From JAJRPT01 sp964465945 (GTDB taxonomy: Bacteria > Bacteroidota > Ignavibacteria > Kapaibacteriales > UBA2268), in contig CAYXMM010000004.1 of the NCBI GenBank assembly GCA_964465945.1, forward strand, positions 186,001 to 250,000: a DNA stretch of 64,000 nucleotides. The letters are read 5' to 3'. The notes under the pieces were generated by a model, which did no database searches, was not told the origin of the DNA, and saw nothing but the letters and a program-made list of their open reading frames with translations. Position numbers and translations under genes: made by a program. Below, in pieces: positions 27,152 to 35,981 of the stretch (position 1 is its first letter; every line of letters begins with the position of its first letter).

Positions 27152-29645
27152 TTTCTAACCAGTTTTTTAAAATCAATTTGTACTTATCTAATATTTCTTT
27201 AGATTCACCTTGGGAATTAGATTCTGCATAAATAATAAAAGATGCAGTCTCTTTTGAAGGCATAAATAAAATAGAATTACTATTTTCAAAAATCTTAACT
27301 CCTTCAACAAGTTCTCTTTTCATATTTTCAGAATAGTCCATCAAGTTTCTCATCAGTTGTCCTCTCTTATTCCAATTACATTCAACTTCCCCGAGTTCAA
27401 TAAATCTTCTTGGAATTTGTTCATCAATAATTGATGGCTTTAGTCCAGTAGTTGCAAGCATTTCGACAATTTTCCCTACTGAATACATACCATCAGCAGC
27501 AAAAAGAAATTCAGGAAAAATAAACCCACCATAAATTCCACCAACAAATTTAATTTCGCTATCTATTGTTGCATCCATCATATCTGAGTGATTATTTTTA
27601 ATACGAATAACTTCAACCCCGTATTCCCTTGCCATTAAATCAATTTCAGAACTTGCAGTGATAGAAACTGCAACTTTATAAGGGCTTATTGCTTTGTTTG
27701 TTTCTAAAAATAATTTAGTTACAATACTTAGTAGCCGTTGTGAAGAGTACCATTTGCCTCTTTGGTCAATCATTGCAATTTTTTCTGAACCAGATTCAAG
27801 TGCAAAACCTAAATTATAATTAAGATTTTTCATTATTTCGCCTGTTTCATTCTTTGCTTCACCGTTAAGAGTTGGGTCTGGGTGAAATTTTGTAGCATCC
27901 ACATAATCATGCAACGATAGAGCAGAAATACCAATTTTTCCTAAAATACTTGGTAAAATAGTTGAAGCATAGCCATAACTATAATCTATAAGTAATTTAA
28001 GATTAGAGGATTGGATTTTTTCAATGTCTAAGGAACTAATATATCTTTCAATGTAAATTTCATTAGTTCTTTCTGGAAAACTTAAACTACCAACCTCGTT
28101 AGCTTGGACTCTTTTTATTTCTTCTCCATAGAAATATCTTTCAATTTTTTTAGCTTGTGAAATTGATATATCTCTTCCTTCTTCATTAAAAAAGATTATA
28201 TCTGTTAACTCAGGATTTCTTGTTGAACGTCTTACGTGGAAGCCACCATCATATTTTCCTGTTCTTAATTCCTGTCTTGTTTGAGGAATTGATAATACTT
28301 GCAAGTCTTTAGTTGAAACGCCAGTACTCATTAATCCAGCTGTTATTGACCTTTTCATTATTCTTGACACAACATTAGGGTCTCTACTTGCAATTAATTT
28401 CGATTTCTTACCATAAACCATTCCTAAGCAAGCGCCTAACTTAGCTCCAAATTCAGGATTTATCTCAATATTTGAAGTTGCAGTTATCCGAGCATCTGTA
28501 AATAATTCTCTTTGCCATTTTTCCTCTTGAACTAAACTACGAGTTAATGTAGAGCCATCATGAACGTTTTTATCGGGCCATAGTTTAAGATTTGGTGTAA
28601 TTGTAACATTTTCACCTATTATGCAATTATCTGCAATAAAAGTATTTTCTTGAATTGTTGTGTTATCCCCTACTATAATATTGCTACATAAGACATCGTC
28701 TGTCAATTCAGTATACTTCCCAATGATACAATCCTTCCAAATTGTAACGCCATTTAGATTAGAGTTTTCACCAATTCTTACATTCTCACCAATAACACAA
28801 TTTCTTAGTTTAACACCTTTGTCAATTATTACATCTTCACCGATAACATTATTACCTTGTAAATTAACCGATCCATCAATGTTCGCACTATTATGAATAT
28901 TGATTAAAGAACTTGAAAGCTTGACTTTACCTAATAAAGCGTCCTGTTGCCCAATTTGGTATTCATCTAAATTACCAACGTCCCTCCAATATCCCTCTGC
29001 TATGTAACCGTAGAGTTTCATTTTATTCTTCAACATCAAAGGAAATAAATCCTTAGAAAAATCAAATTCCTCTCTGTATGGTATCATCTGCACAACATGT
29101 GGCTCTAAAATATAAATACCAGTATTAATTGTATCTGAAAATACTTGTCCCCAAGATGGTTTTTCTAAAAATTTATTAATCTTTCCATCTTCATCAGTCA
29201 TTACAATTCCATATTGTAAAGGGGTTTCGTGCCTTGTAAGTAAAATGGTGGCATCTGCACCCTTTTCTATATGATAATCAATAGCTTCTTGCAAATTAAA
29301 ATCAGTTAATACATCGCCTGAAATAATAATAAATCTTTCATTCAAATTAATTTGTTCATGAGCGTTTCTAATACTTCCTGCTGTCCCATAGTCAGCAACA
29401 GCATGAACGTAGTTCATTTTAATACCGAAATTCTCTCCATTTTTAAAATAATCACTAATAACTTCGGGTTGAAAATATAAAACACTTACAATATCTTTTA
29501 AATTATACTCTTTAAGTAGGTTAACGATATGTCCCATCATAGGATAGTTAAGGATAGGAACCATCGGTTTAGGAATTTTCATTGTCAAAGGTCGCAATCT
29601 TGTTCCAAAACCACCAGCCATTATAACCGCTTTATTCATACTCAT
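27144..29645 (-). CDS. Sugar-1-phosphate nucleotidyltransferase fused to a degenerate phosphomannomutase module
   Basis: The 833-residue protein has three parts. Residues 1-235 are a nucleotidyltransferase with MAGGFGTRLRPLTMKIPKPM, SGDVLTDF and a catalytic-type EKP, most like mannose-1-phosphate guanylyltransferase. Residues ~245-350 are left-handed beta-helix hexapeptides (VIGEDVIIDKGVKLRN). Residues ~375-833 follow alpha-D-phosphohexomutases, but all four active-site loops are altered: HVRRSTRNP (470-478) for TASHNP, MIDQRGKWY (625-633) for DGDADR, GGIYGGFIFPEF for GGEQSGH, and MPSKETASF for RPSGTEP. The mutase half is therefore probably regulatory. Proteins of this length and order exist in cyanobacteria. 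It is coupled to the EIIA gene. Confidence 0.88.
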   Translation of the reverse strand: MSMNKAVIMAGGFGTRLRPLTMKIPKPMVPILNYPMMGHIVNLLKEYNLKDIVSVLYFQPEVISDYFKNGENFGIKMNYVHAVADYGTAGSIRNAHEQINLNERFIIISGDVLTDFNLQEAIDYHIEKGADATILLTRHETPLQYGIVMTDEDGKINKFLEKPSWGQVFSDTINTGIYILEPHVVQMIPYREEFDFSKDLFPLMLKNKMKLYGYIAEGYWRDVGNLDEYQIGQQDALLGKVKLSSSLINIHNSANIDGSVNLQGNNVIGEDVIIDKGVKLRNCVIGENVRIGENSNLNGVTIWKDCIIGKYTELTDDVLCSNIIVGDNTTIQENTFIADNCIIGENVTITPNLKLWPDKNVHDGSTLTRSLVQEEKWQRELFTDARITATSNIEINPEFGAKLGACLGMVYGKKSKLIASRDPNVVSRIMKRSITAGLMSTGVSTKDLQVLSIPQTRQELRTGKYDGGFHVRRSTRNPELTDIIFFNEEGRDISISQAKKIERYFYGEEIKRVQANEVGSLSFPERTNEIYIERYISSLDIEKIQSSNLKLLIDYSYGYASTILPSILGKIGISALSLHDYVDATKFHPDPTLNGEAKNETGEIMKNLNYNLGFALESGSEKIAMIDQRGKWYSSQRLLSIVTKLFLETNKAISPYKVAVSITASSEIDLMAREYGVEVIRIKNNHSDMMDATIDSEIKFVGGIYGGFIFPEFLFAADGMYSVGKIVEMLATTGLKPSIIDEQIPRRFIELGEVECNWNKRGQLMRNLMDYSENMKRELVEGVKIFENSNSILFMPSKETASFIIYAESNSQGESKEILDKYKLILKNWLEND

Positions 29646-29772
29646 TGTAATCCTTAATAAATTTAGAATTGAGTAAATATATTTTGCAAATTAATTATTA
29701 TGTATTGAAATACAATAGTATAAAATTAGTATTTATTATTTTTTATTAATTTTTATTGAGAAATTTGAAAGT

Positions 29773-31011
29773 TTAGTAAAGTAAGTATTTGCTTCTCTTT
29801 AAAATAAAGGAATTTCGCTCTCTTTCAATTTTATTAAAGATTTCTGAATATTTATGATTTATTAGGTTATTCCATATAGCATCAGTTCCAGTAACTTTTT
29901 TAAACATTTCAATTGATTTTGGATTAAGATTTTCAAATAATTTTGAATTCATTTCAAATAGTGTTGTCAATATTTTTATTCCAGCAGTATATGGTTTAAT
30001 TTCGCTATTTTGTGAATAGTTCAAAATATACCCATCACAATATTTTTTAGTATACATACCATAAAAAGGGTAATATTTGGTCTTTGTTAAAACTACATCA
30101 TCAATTATTATTTTATCTTCGTTTATTATTAAATCAGGAAAAAGTTTTTTTGCAGTAGTTTCAAATTCTTTAAAATTAAAATCTGGGCTACCTAAATATT
30201 GAAAAGGAAGAGTTGTTCCTATTCCGATTGAGATTAGACCTAGTTCACCAATCATACCAAGTGAAGTATTTCCTCTTATTGCATCAACAGTCGGGATATG
30301 TGGCGAAGTTGGAAACCATTGTAAATTCAAGTTGTCCCAAGTATCGCTTCTTTTCCAATTTTCCATTTTTATTACTTCAATATCACAACGTCTGTTATTT
30401 TTAAGTAGTCCTTCGCCATTTATATATAAACAAAGTTCCCCTATTGTCATTCCATGAATATATGAAACTGGTATAAGAGAGACAAAATTCTCTTTACCAA
30501 CATCAACTAAATTTCCATCAACAACTAATCCACCTAATGGATTGGGTCTATCTAAAATAATAACTTTTTTACCATATTCAGAACAAGCGTCTAAAACATT
30601 ATAAACTGTCGAGATGTATGTGTAGCTCCTCACACCTATATCTTGAATATCAATAACAACAACATCTATGTCATTTAATATTTCTTTTGATGGGCGACGA
30701 ATTTTACCATATAATGAAATAACATCAATTCCATTAATCTTTTCATTTTCAATATGTTCGCCTGCTGGAACTGCAGAGTAATAGCCATGTTCTGGAACTA
30801 AAACTTTCTTTAATTCAAACAAGCTGTTGTTTGATAGGTTAATTATTGTGCTTACGCCTTTTGAATCCCTACCAGAATAGTTTGTTAATAATGCAACTTT
30901 TTTATTTTTAATTTTTTCAAATTTATTATCGATAAGAACATCAATACCTAATTTAACATTTGAAAAAGAAGATGACAGAGTAATTAATAGAATGATTAAA
31001 ATTTTTGACAT
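29773..31011 (-). CDS. Exo-beta-N-acetylmuramidase NamZ family (DUF1343)
   Basis: The 412-residue exported protein (signal MSKILIILLITLSSSFS) is a DUF1343 member, the family that includes NamZ (GH171), which releases N-acetylmuramic acid from the non-reducing end of peptidoglycan fragments. Conserved stretches are KVALLTNYSGRDSKG, VPEHGYYSAVPAGE, VVVIDIQDIGVRSYTY, ILDRPNPLGG and NLQWFPTSPHIP. It should take part in cell-wall recycling in the periplasm. It follows asnB by 42 bp and precedes the nucleotidyltransferase fusion by 127 bp; neighbours with cell-envelope roles fit. Confidence 0.88.
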   Translation of the reverse strand: MSKILIILLITLSSSFSNVKLGIDVLIDNKFEKIKNKKVALLTNYSGRDSKGVSTIINLSNNSLFELKKVLVPEHGYYSAVPAGEHIENEKINGIDVISLYGKIRRPSKEILNDIDVVVIDIQDIGVRSYTYISTVYNVLDACSEYGKKVIILDRPNPLGGLVVDGNLVDVGKENFVSLIPVSYIHGMTIGELCLYINGEGLLKNNRRCDIEVIKMENWKRSDTWDNLNLQWFPTSPHIPTVDAIRGNTSLGMIGELGLISIGIGTTLPFQYLGSPDFNFKEFETTAKKLFPDLIINEDKIIIDDVVLTKTKYYPFYGMYTKKYCDGYILNYSQNSEIKPYTAGIKILTTLFEMNSKLFENLNPKSIEMFKKVTGTDAIWNNLINHKYSEIFNKIERERNSFILKRSKYLLY

Positions 31012-31053
31012 AATTAGAAGTTAGTTTTTAATTATTTAATCAAAAAATATGCC

Positions 31054-32955
31054 TTATTTTTCAAAAAATCTCTCATACCAAAGAATTAAATTCAATACTG
31101 AATAGATTTCTTGACCTGAATTTTTACCATTTTTATGCTTTTCTAATAAATTTAATAAAAATTGTTTATTTAAAATACTTAGTTTTGAAAATGAGGAATT
31201 AGAAAATTTTTCTTTTGTAAACTGATACCAAACACCTCTAAACCAATTATCAACAGGAGCTGCAAATCCTTGTTTCTTTCTGTAAATAATGTCATTAGGC
31301 AAAATACCTTCTACTGCTTTTTTCAATAAAAACTTTGGTTCATTATAATTTGGAACTTTAAACTTTTCAGGGATTGAAATAGTATATTCAATTAATCGAT
31401 GATCTAAAAAAGGAACTCTTGCTTCTAAACTATGAGCCATCCCAATTTTATCAACTCTCATCAATAATATTTCTGCAAGCCGCTGATTTAACTCAACAAA
31501 TAGCAATCTTTCTAAATAATTTGCATCATTTTTTAAACTAAAAACTTCATTATGCAAAGATTGTCCATAAATTGCTGGAATACTTGACAAATTATTATAC
31601 TCATCAGTAAGCATATACTTCAAGTGAGTAGGCGAAAATATTGATGTTCCAGACCAAGAATATTCTTCGTTATATGTTGCTCGTCTAAGAATATCTGAAA
31701 TCAGATAATTATCAGTAATATTTAGCAATGAACTTGTCAATTTATAAATAGTCTTTTTTACAATCTCTGGTTGGCTTTTATAATATTTCCAATATGAGTT
31801 GACAAATTTCAAGTCTCTCATCATCCATTTATAACCAATAAACTGCTCATCACTTCCTTCGCCTACTTGAATAACAGTTGTTCCAGAATCCTTAGTCAAT
31901 TTACACAAATAATATAAAGGAATACAAACAGGGTCAGCATTTGGTTCGTCTTCATACCAAGGCAAATCACTTAAAATGTTAAAAGCGTCTTTATCATCAA
32001 TTAAAATTTCATGGTGATTTGTATTAAATAATTTAGAAATTTGAGTTGCGTACTTTAATTCATTAAATTTTTCAAGTTCTTTAAACCCGACAGTAAAGGT
32101 ATCTATTGGTCTATCCATTAGTTCATACATCAATGCAACATTTAGCGATGAATCAATCCCGCCAGATAAAAAAACCCCAAATGGTACATCGGACATCATT
32201 CTTATTTTAATTGCATCTCTTAGTTTATCAAGTATAGTTTTTTGAATTTCCTCTGATGAGTGATACTCAAATTTACTTTCAAAAGGAGACCAATATCTTG
32301 ATAACACTGGCTCTTTACCAAATTCAAACTCTAATTTATATCCAGAAGGGACTTTATATATATTCTTAAATAATGTAGCATTTTTTGAACTCATTCCATA
32401 ATTCAAATAATTTGGAATTTCATTCACATTGAGTTCTTTTGAAACCTTTGGATGCTCTAAAATTGATTTAATTTCACTTCCAAAAATTAAAGTATTTTCT
32501 TTATAATAATAATAAAGTGGTTTTACCCCTATCCTATCTCTACATAAAGTTAACTTGTTTTTAACATCGTCCCAAATTGCAATTCCCCACATTCCAATCA
32601 TTTTATTAAAAATCTCAGAACCAAACTCATTATATCCATATAATATTGTTTCAGTATCAGTATTTGATTGATATTGGTAAGATGATTGTAAGTTTTTTCT
32701 TATTTCTAAATGATTATAGATTTCTCCATTGAAGACAATGTGAAGATTATTATAATGCATTGGCTGATTACCATTTGATGATAAATCAATGATAGCGAGC
32801 CGACGAAAAGCAAGACCGCATTTTTTGTTATCTGAAATCCAAAATCCATCAGAATCAGGTCCTCTGTGTAAAATAACATCACTCATACTTTTTAAAATTG
32901 GTTGAGTAACGCTATTTGAATTACTAAAATCTACTATTCCTGTAATTCCACACAT
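31054..32955 (-). CDS. asnB: Asparagine synthase (glutamine-hydrolysing)
   Basis: The 633-residue enzyme amidates aspartate with glutamine nitrogen and ATP. The N-terminal glutaminase begins at Cys2 (MCGITGIVDF) and has HRGPDSDGFW and FNGEIYNHLEIR; the synthetase half has the pyrophosphate loop FLSGGIDSSLNVAL and GEGSDEQFIGYKWM. Variants of this family also amidate surface-glycan or cell-wall precursors, and the setting between NamZ and a sugar epimerase leaves that possible. It abuts the preceding gene without a spare base and is the last member of the seven-gene packed run. Confidence 0.9.
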   Translation of the reverse strand: MCGITGIVDFSNSNSVTQPILKSMSDVILHRGPDSDGFWISDNKKCGLAFRRLAIIDLSSNGNQPMHYNNLHIVFNGEIYNHLEIRKNLQSSYQYQSNTDTETILYGYNEFGSEIFNKMIGMWGIAIWDDVKNKLTLCRDRIGVKPLYYYYKENTLIFGSEIKSILEHPKVSKELNVNEIPNYLNYGMSSKNATLFKNIYKVPSGYKLEFEFGKEPVLSRYWSPFESKFEYHSSEEIQKTILDKLRDAIKIRMMSDVPFGVFLSGGIDSSLNVALMYELMDRPIDTFTVGFKELEKFNELKYATQISKLFNTNHHEILIDDKDAFNILSDLPWYEDEPNADPVCIPLYYLCKLTKDSGTTVIQVGEGSDEQFIGYKWMMRDLKFVNSYWKYYKSQPEIVKKTIYKLTSSLLNITDNYLISDILRRATYNEEYSWSGTSIFSPTHLKYMLTDEYNNLSSIPAIYGQSLHNEVFSLKNDANYLERLLFVELNQRLAEILLMRVDKIGMAHSLEARVPFLDHRLIEYTISIPEKFKVPNYNEPKFLLKKAVEGILPNDIIYRKKQGFAAPVDNWFRGVWYQFTKEKFSNSSFSKLSILNKQFLLNLLEKHKNGKNSGQEIYSVLNLILWYERFFEK

Positions 32956-33747
32956 TTATAAAGCACTTATGTTTTTTATATTTAATTTTATTGCAGATGA
33001 AAGGTCATTAATCTCATCATTTTTTGATTTAGTTAGCTCGTTTAATTGCTCCATAAAATCATCTAATTGGAATCTAAATGCTTCTTTGTACGATTGGTTT
33101 TGAGAGTCAATTTTCTTTAAATTATCATTTGCTAAGTTCAACAATGATATAGTTGCCAAAGTCCATTTATTGCCATTTTCAATATCTTTTTTACGTTGTA
33201 TTTGAGTTGCTAAGTAAATATAACGTGCTGCAATCAAGCAATACTTTATTCCTAGAAAAGGATTTGCATTTTTGAAATGAAATTCACTTAACAAACTACC
33301 TATATTCCCTAATGAAATATTCATATTAAATTCTAAACTCTCAATCCTATTATGTAACTCACTAAAAGCAGATTTTTGACTAATAATTTGTGTTCCAAAT
33401 TTCTCATTTAATCTTTTTGTTTGGAAATTATAAGAATAGAAAACTATTATAATTAGGATAGTGGCAACAAATAAAATTATTAGAGTAAATCTTAGAGTTT
33501 GTTCGAAGAAAGCACTTCCAAAGAAATCATCTTTAACTTCATATTGCATAATTCTATTTTTATCGTCATAATTTTCTTCAATTAATTTGTTGTTGAACTC
33601 AATCAAAGAATCATTCTGCTTTTGTAATTTTTCAAATTTACTATTTAACCTAAGCAATTCTACTTTATAATTAATTGAATCACCAACATAAATAGTTTCT
33701 GAAAAACTAACAGAATATAATAATAAAAATAAAAGAAGAAATCTCAT
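32956..33747 (-). CDS. Unknown membrane protein with coiled coils
   Basis: I do not recognise this 263-residue protein. A signal peptide (FLLLFLLLYSVSFS) is followed by a heptad-rich segment (LNSKFEKLQKQNDSLIEFNN), one clear membrane helix (FTLIILFVATILIIIVFYSY, ~85-104), and a largely helical cytoplasmic region of ~155 residues with further coiled-coil character. The layout, periplasmic coiled coil, helix, cytoplasmic helices, is that of a signal-passing or scaffold protein. It touches the receiver gene on one side and asnB on the other with no gap, so a link with the receiver is plausible. Confidence 0.65.
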   Translation of the reverse strand: MRFLLLFLLLYSVSFSETIYVGDSINYKVELLRLNSKFEKLQKQNDSLIEFNNKLIEENYDDKNRIMQYEVKDDFFGSAFFEQTLRFTLIILFVATILIIIVFYSYNFQTKRLNEKFGTQIISQKSAFSELHNRIESLEFNMNISLGNIGSLLSEFHFKNANPFLGIKYCLIAARYIYLATQIQRKKDIENGNKWTLATISLLNLANDNLKKIDSQNQSYKEAFRFQLDDFMEQLNELTKSKNDEINDLSSAIKLNIKNISAL

Positions 33748-34137
33748 TTAGTTTGCCTTGTTTAATTCAAACTTCTCAACTAATACTTTTAGCTTTGCTT
33801 CTAAAATATTAGGACTTAATGGCTTAACTAAATAATCATTTACTCCTGCTTGAATTGCTTCTATAATATCAGCTTTACTTCCCTTTGTCGTAATCATTAA
33901 GATAGGAAGAGTTTTGTTTTCAAGAGTTTCCCTAATCTCCTTTGTCAATTCAATCCCATCGAAAACAGGCATTATCCAATCTGTAATTACAAAGTCTATT
34001 GGCTCAAGTTTCAAAATATCTAGAGCTTCAGTGCCATTTTGGGCTTCTTCATAAGTAGTATCAGGGTAAAATCTCGAAATTGTATTACGAATTACCCGCC
34101 TCATAGCTATTGAGTCTTCAACTATAAGTATCTTCAT
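33748..34137 (-). CDS. Stand-alone CheY-like response regulator
   Basis: The 129-residue protein is a receiver domain only. The acidic pair is in VEDSIAMRR (E8, D9), the phospho-accepting Asp in VITDWIMPVFDG (about D56), the Thr in MITTKGSKAD and the Lys in YLVKPLSPN, so it should be phosphorylated normally. With no output domain it should act by protein contact. It overlaps the methionine synthase fusion by 4 bp (ATGA type) and abuts the coiled-coil membrane protein. The hybrid kinase at the start of this gene run (39127-40209) is the obvious candidate partner. Confidence 0.92.
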   Translation of the reverse strand: MKILIVEDSIAMRRVIRNTISRFYPDTTYEEAQNGTEALDILKLEPIDFVITDWIMPVFDGIELTKEIRETLENKTLPILMITTKGSKADIIEAIQAGVNDYLVKPLSPNILEAKLKVLVEKFELNKAN

Positions 34138-35981
34138 AAATTAATTCCTGATAAATTAATTATTTCTTTAACTGTTTCAATATTTCCGAATGGTGCAGAT
34201 ATTTGCAATCCATTAATATTATTTTTTAAATCATCATACATTTCGACTGCAATTTCTATACCTTGTTTTAAGCTTTCTTCCTTTTGACCTTCCCAACGTT
34301 TCATTTTTTTTAAAATTACATCTGGAACATCAACCCCTGGAACCTCGTTATTCATAAACTCAGCGTTTCTAATTGAAGTCAGTGGCCATAAACCAGCAAT
34401 TACTTTTGTATTCAAATGCTGAATTTTATCAATAAAATTCTGAAAAACATCTTTATCAAATATAGGTTGAGTAACAATATATTCAGCCCCAGCTTGAATT
34501 TTCCATTCTAATCTTTTAATCTCATTATCCAAGTCAATTGCACCAGGGTTTGCTCCCACACCAATAGTATATCCAGTTGGAGAGCCAATTGGATTTCCTG
34601 CAATATCTTGTGCATGATTTAATCTATTTATTATATTGACTAAACCTATAGAATCAACATCGAAAACTGCTGTGGCATCTGGATAGTTGCCTAACTTAGG
34701 TGGATCGCCTGTGATTGCTAATATATTTTTCAAACCTAATGCGTAATAACCCATTAAATCAGATTGCATACCAATCACGTTTCTATCTCTGCAAACAAAG
34801 TGTAATACAGTGTCTATACCTACTTTACTTTGAATTTGTAAAGCTAATGCTGCCGCAGACATACGCGAACTTGCTCTTGGTCCATCAGGAATATTTATTG
34901 CATCTATACCAAAGTAATATAAATCTTTTGACTTTTCAATTTCTGCTTCTGCAATCACTCCTCTTGGAGCTAATAATTCAACAAAAGTGATAAACTTATC
35001 ATTTTGTAACTTATAACCTACTTTTGATTTTTTCAGAGTTTCTAAAACTTTAAATTCGCTTTTTAACTCTTTCGATTTTATAGTATATTTCTTACGCTTT
35101 ACTTCTGGCTTAATTGCATCGAGCATAGCTCTCATTCTAGCAATATGTTGTGGCGTTGTTCCACAGCAACCACCTATAATATTTGCACCACTATGAATAA
35201 AGTGCTTAGTATATTCGCCTAAGTATTCTGGCGATGTTAAATAAATATTTCGTCCATCGAAATTTTTTGGTTTTCCTGCATTTGGTGCTAATGAAATTTT
35301 TCTGTCTGTTAATTTTCTCGCCTCTTCAAGCCATAACAACATTGCTTGAGGTCCAACCGTGCAATTAACTCCAAAAACATCAACGTTTAATTTCTCAAGC
35401 TCTCTTACAGTTACTTCAACACTTGCCCCAGTAAGGGTTGAACCATCATCATCGATAGTTAATTGTGCTATAATCGGTAAATCACAAACCTCTTTTGCCG
35501 CTTCAACTGCTATTTTTAATCTTTCACGGTGTATAAAAGTTTCAAAAATAATTAAATCAATCCCTCCATCAATTAATGGTTGAATTTGACTGATATAATG
35601 AGATTTAGCTTCACTTAAAGACATTTTACCTAATGGTTCAATTTGTACATCAATAGGACCAACCGAACCAGCTACATAAATATCGTCCCCTGCAACTTGT
35701 TTTGCAATCTTTGCACCATTATAGTTGATTTCATACAATTTGTCTGACAAATTATGTTTCTCTAACTTAAAATAATTCGCTCCGAATGTATTAGTAGAAA
35801 TAACATCTGCACCAGAGTTTTTATAATCGGAATGAATTTGAGAAATTAGCTCTTGATTAGTTAAATTTAGCTCCTCAAAGCATTTATTTATAAAAACTCC
35901 TCTATTATAAATTTCAGTCCCGAGACCTCCATCAAATAATATTGGACCTTGTTCTAATCTTTGTCTAAAATCAATTTTCAT
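34134..35981 (-). CDS. Bifunctional homocysteine S-methyltransferase / methylenetetrahydrofolate reductase
   Basis: The 615-residue protein joins two enzymes of methionine synthesis, as in B. subtilis YitJ. The first ~290 residues are a zinc-dependent homocysteine methyltransferase with LFDGGLGTEIYNRG and the three zinc cysteines C207 (GVNCTVGP) and C272/C273 (IGGCCGTTPQH). Residues ~320-615 are an FAD-dependent MTHFR barrel with NIPDGPRASSRMSA, VCRDRN, LAITGDPPK and VTQPIFD. No cobalamin domain is present, so the methyl donor is not methylcobalamin on this chain. It overlaps its neighbours by 11 and 4 bp. Confidence 0.92.
   Translation of the reverse strand: MKIDFRQRLEQGPILFDGGLGTEIYNRGVFINKCFEELNLTNQELISQIHSDYKNSGADVISTNTFGANYFKLEKHNLSDKLYEINYNGAKIAKQVAGDDIYVAGSVGPIDVQIEPLGKMSLSEAKSHYISQIQPLIDGGIDLIIFETFIHRERLKIAVEAAKEVCDLPIIAQLTIDDDGSTLTGASVEVTVRELEKLNVDVFGVNCTVGPQAMLLWLEEARKLTDRKISLAPNAGKPKNFDGRNIYLTSPEYLGEYTKHFIHSGANIIGGCCGTTPQHIARMRAMLDAIKPEVKRKKYTIKSKELKSEFKVLETLKKSKVGYKLQNDKFITFVELLAPRGVIAEAEIEKSKDLYYFGIDAINIPDGPRASSRMSAAALALQIQSKVGIDTVLHFVCRDRNVIGMQSDLMGYYALGLKNILAITGDPPKLGNYPDATAVFDVDSIGLVNIINRLNHAQDIAGNPIGSPTGYTIGVGANPGAIDLDNEIKRLEWKIQAGAEYIVTQPIFDKDVFQNFIDKIQHLNTKVIAGLWPLTSIRNAEFMNNEVPGVDVPDVILKKMKRWEGQKEESLKQGIEIAVEMYDDLKNNINGLQISAPFGNIETVKEIINLSGINL

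Noticed and set aside
34134..34137. Possible frameshift or fusion between the methionine synthase fusion and the receiver
   Set aside because: Both proteins have complete, normal ends; a 4-base ATGA-type overlap is ordinary operon packing.
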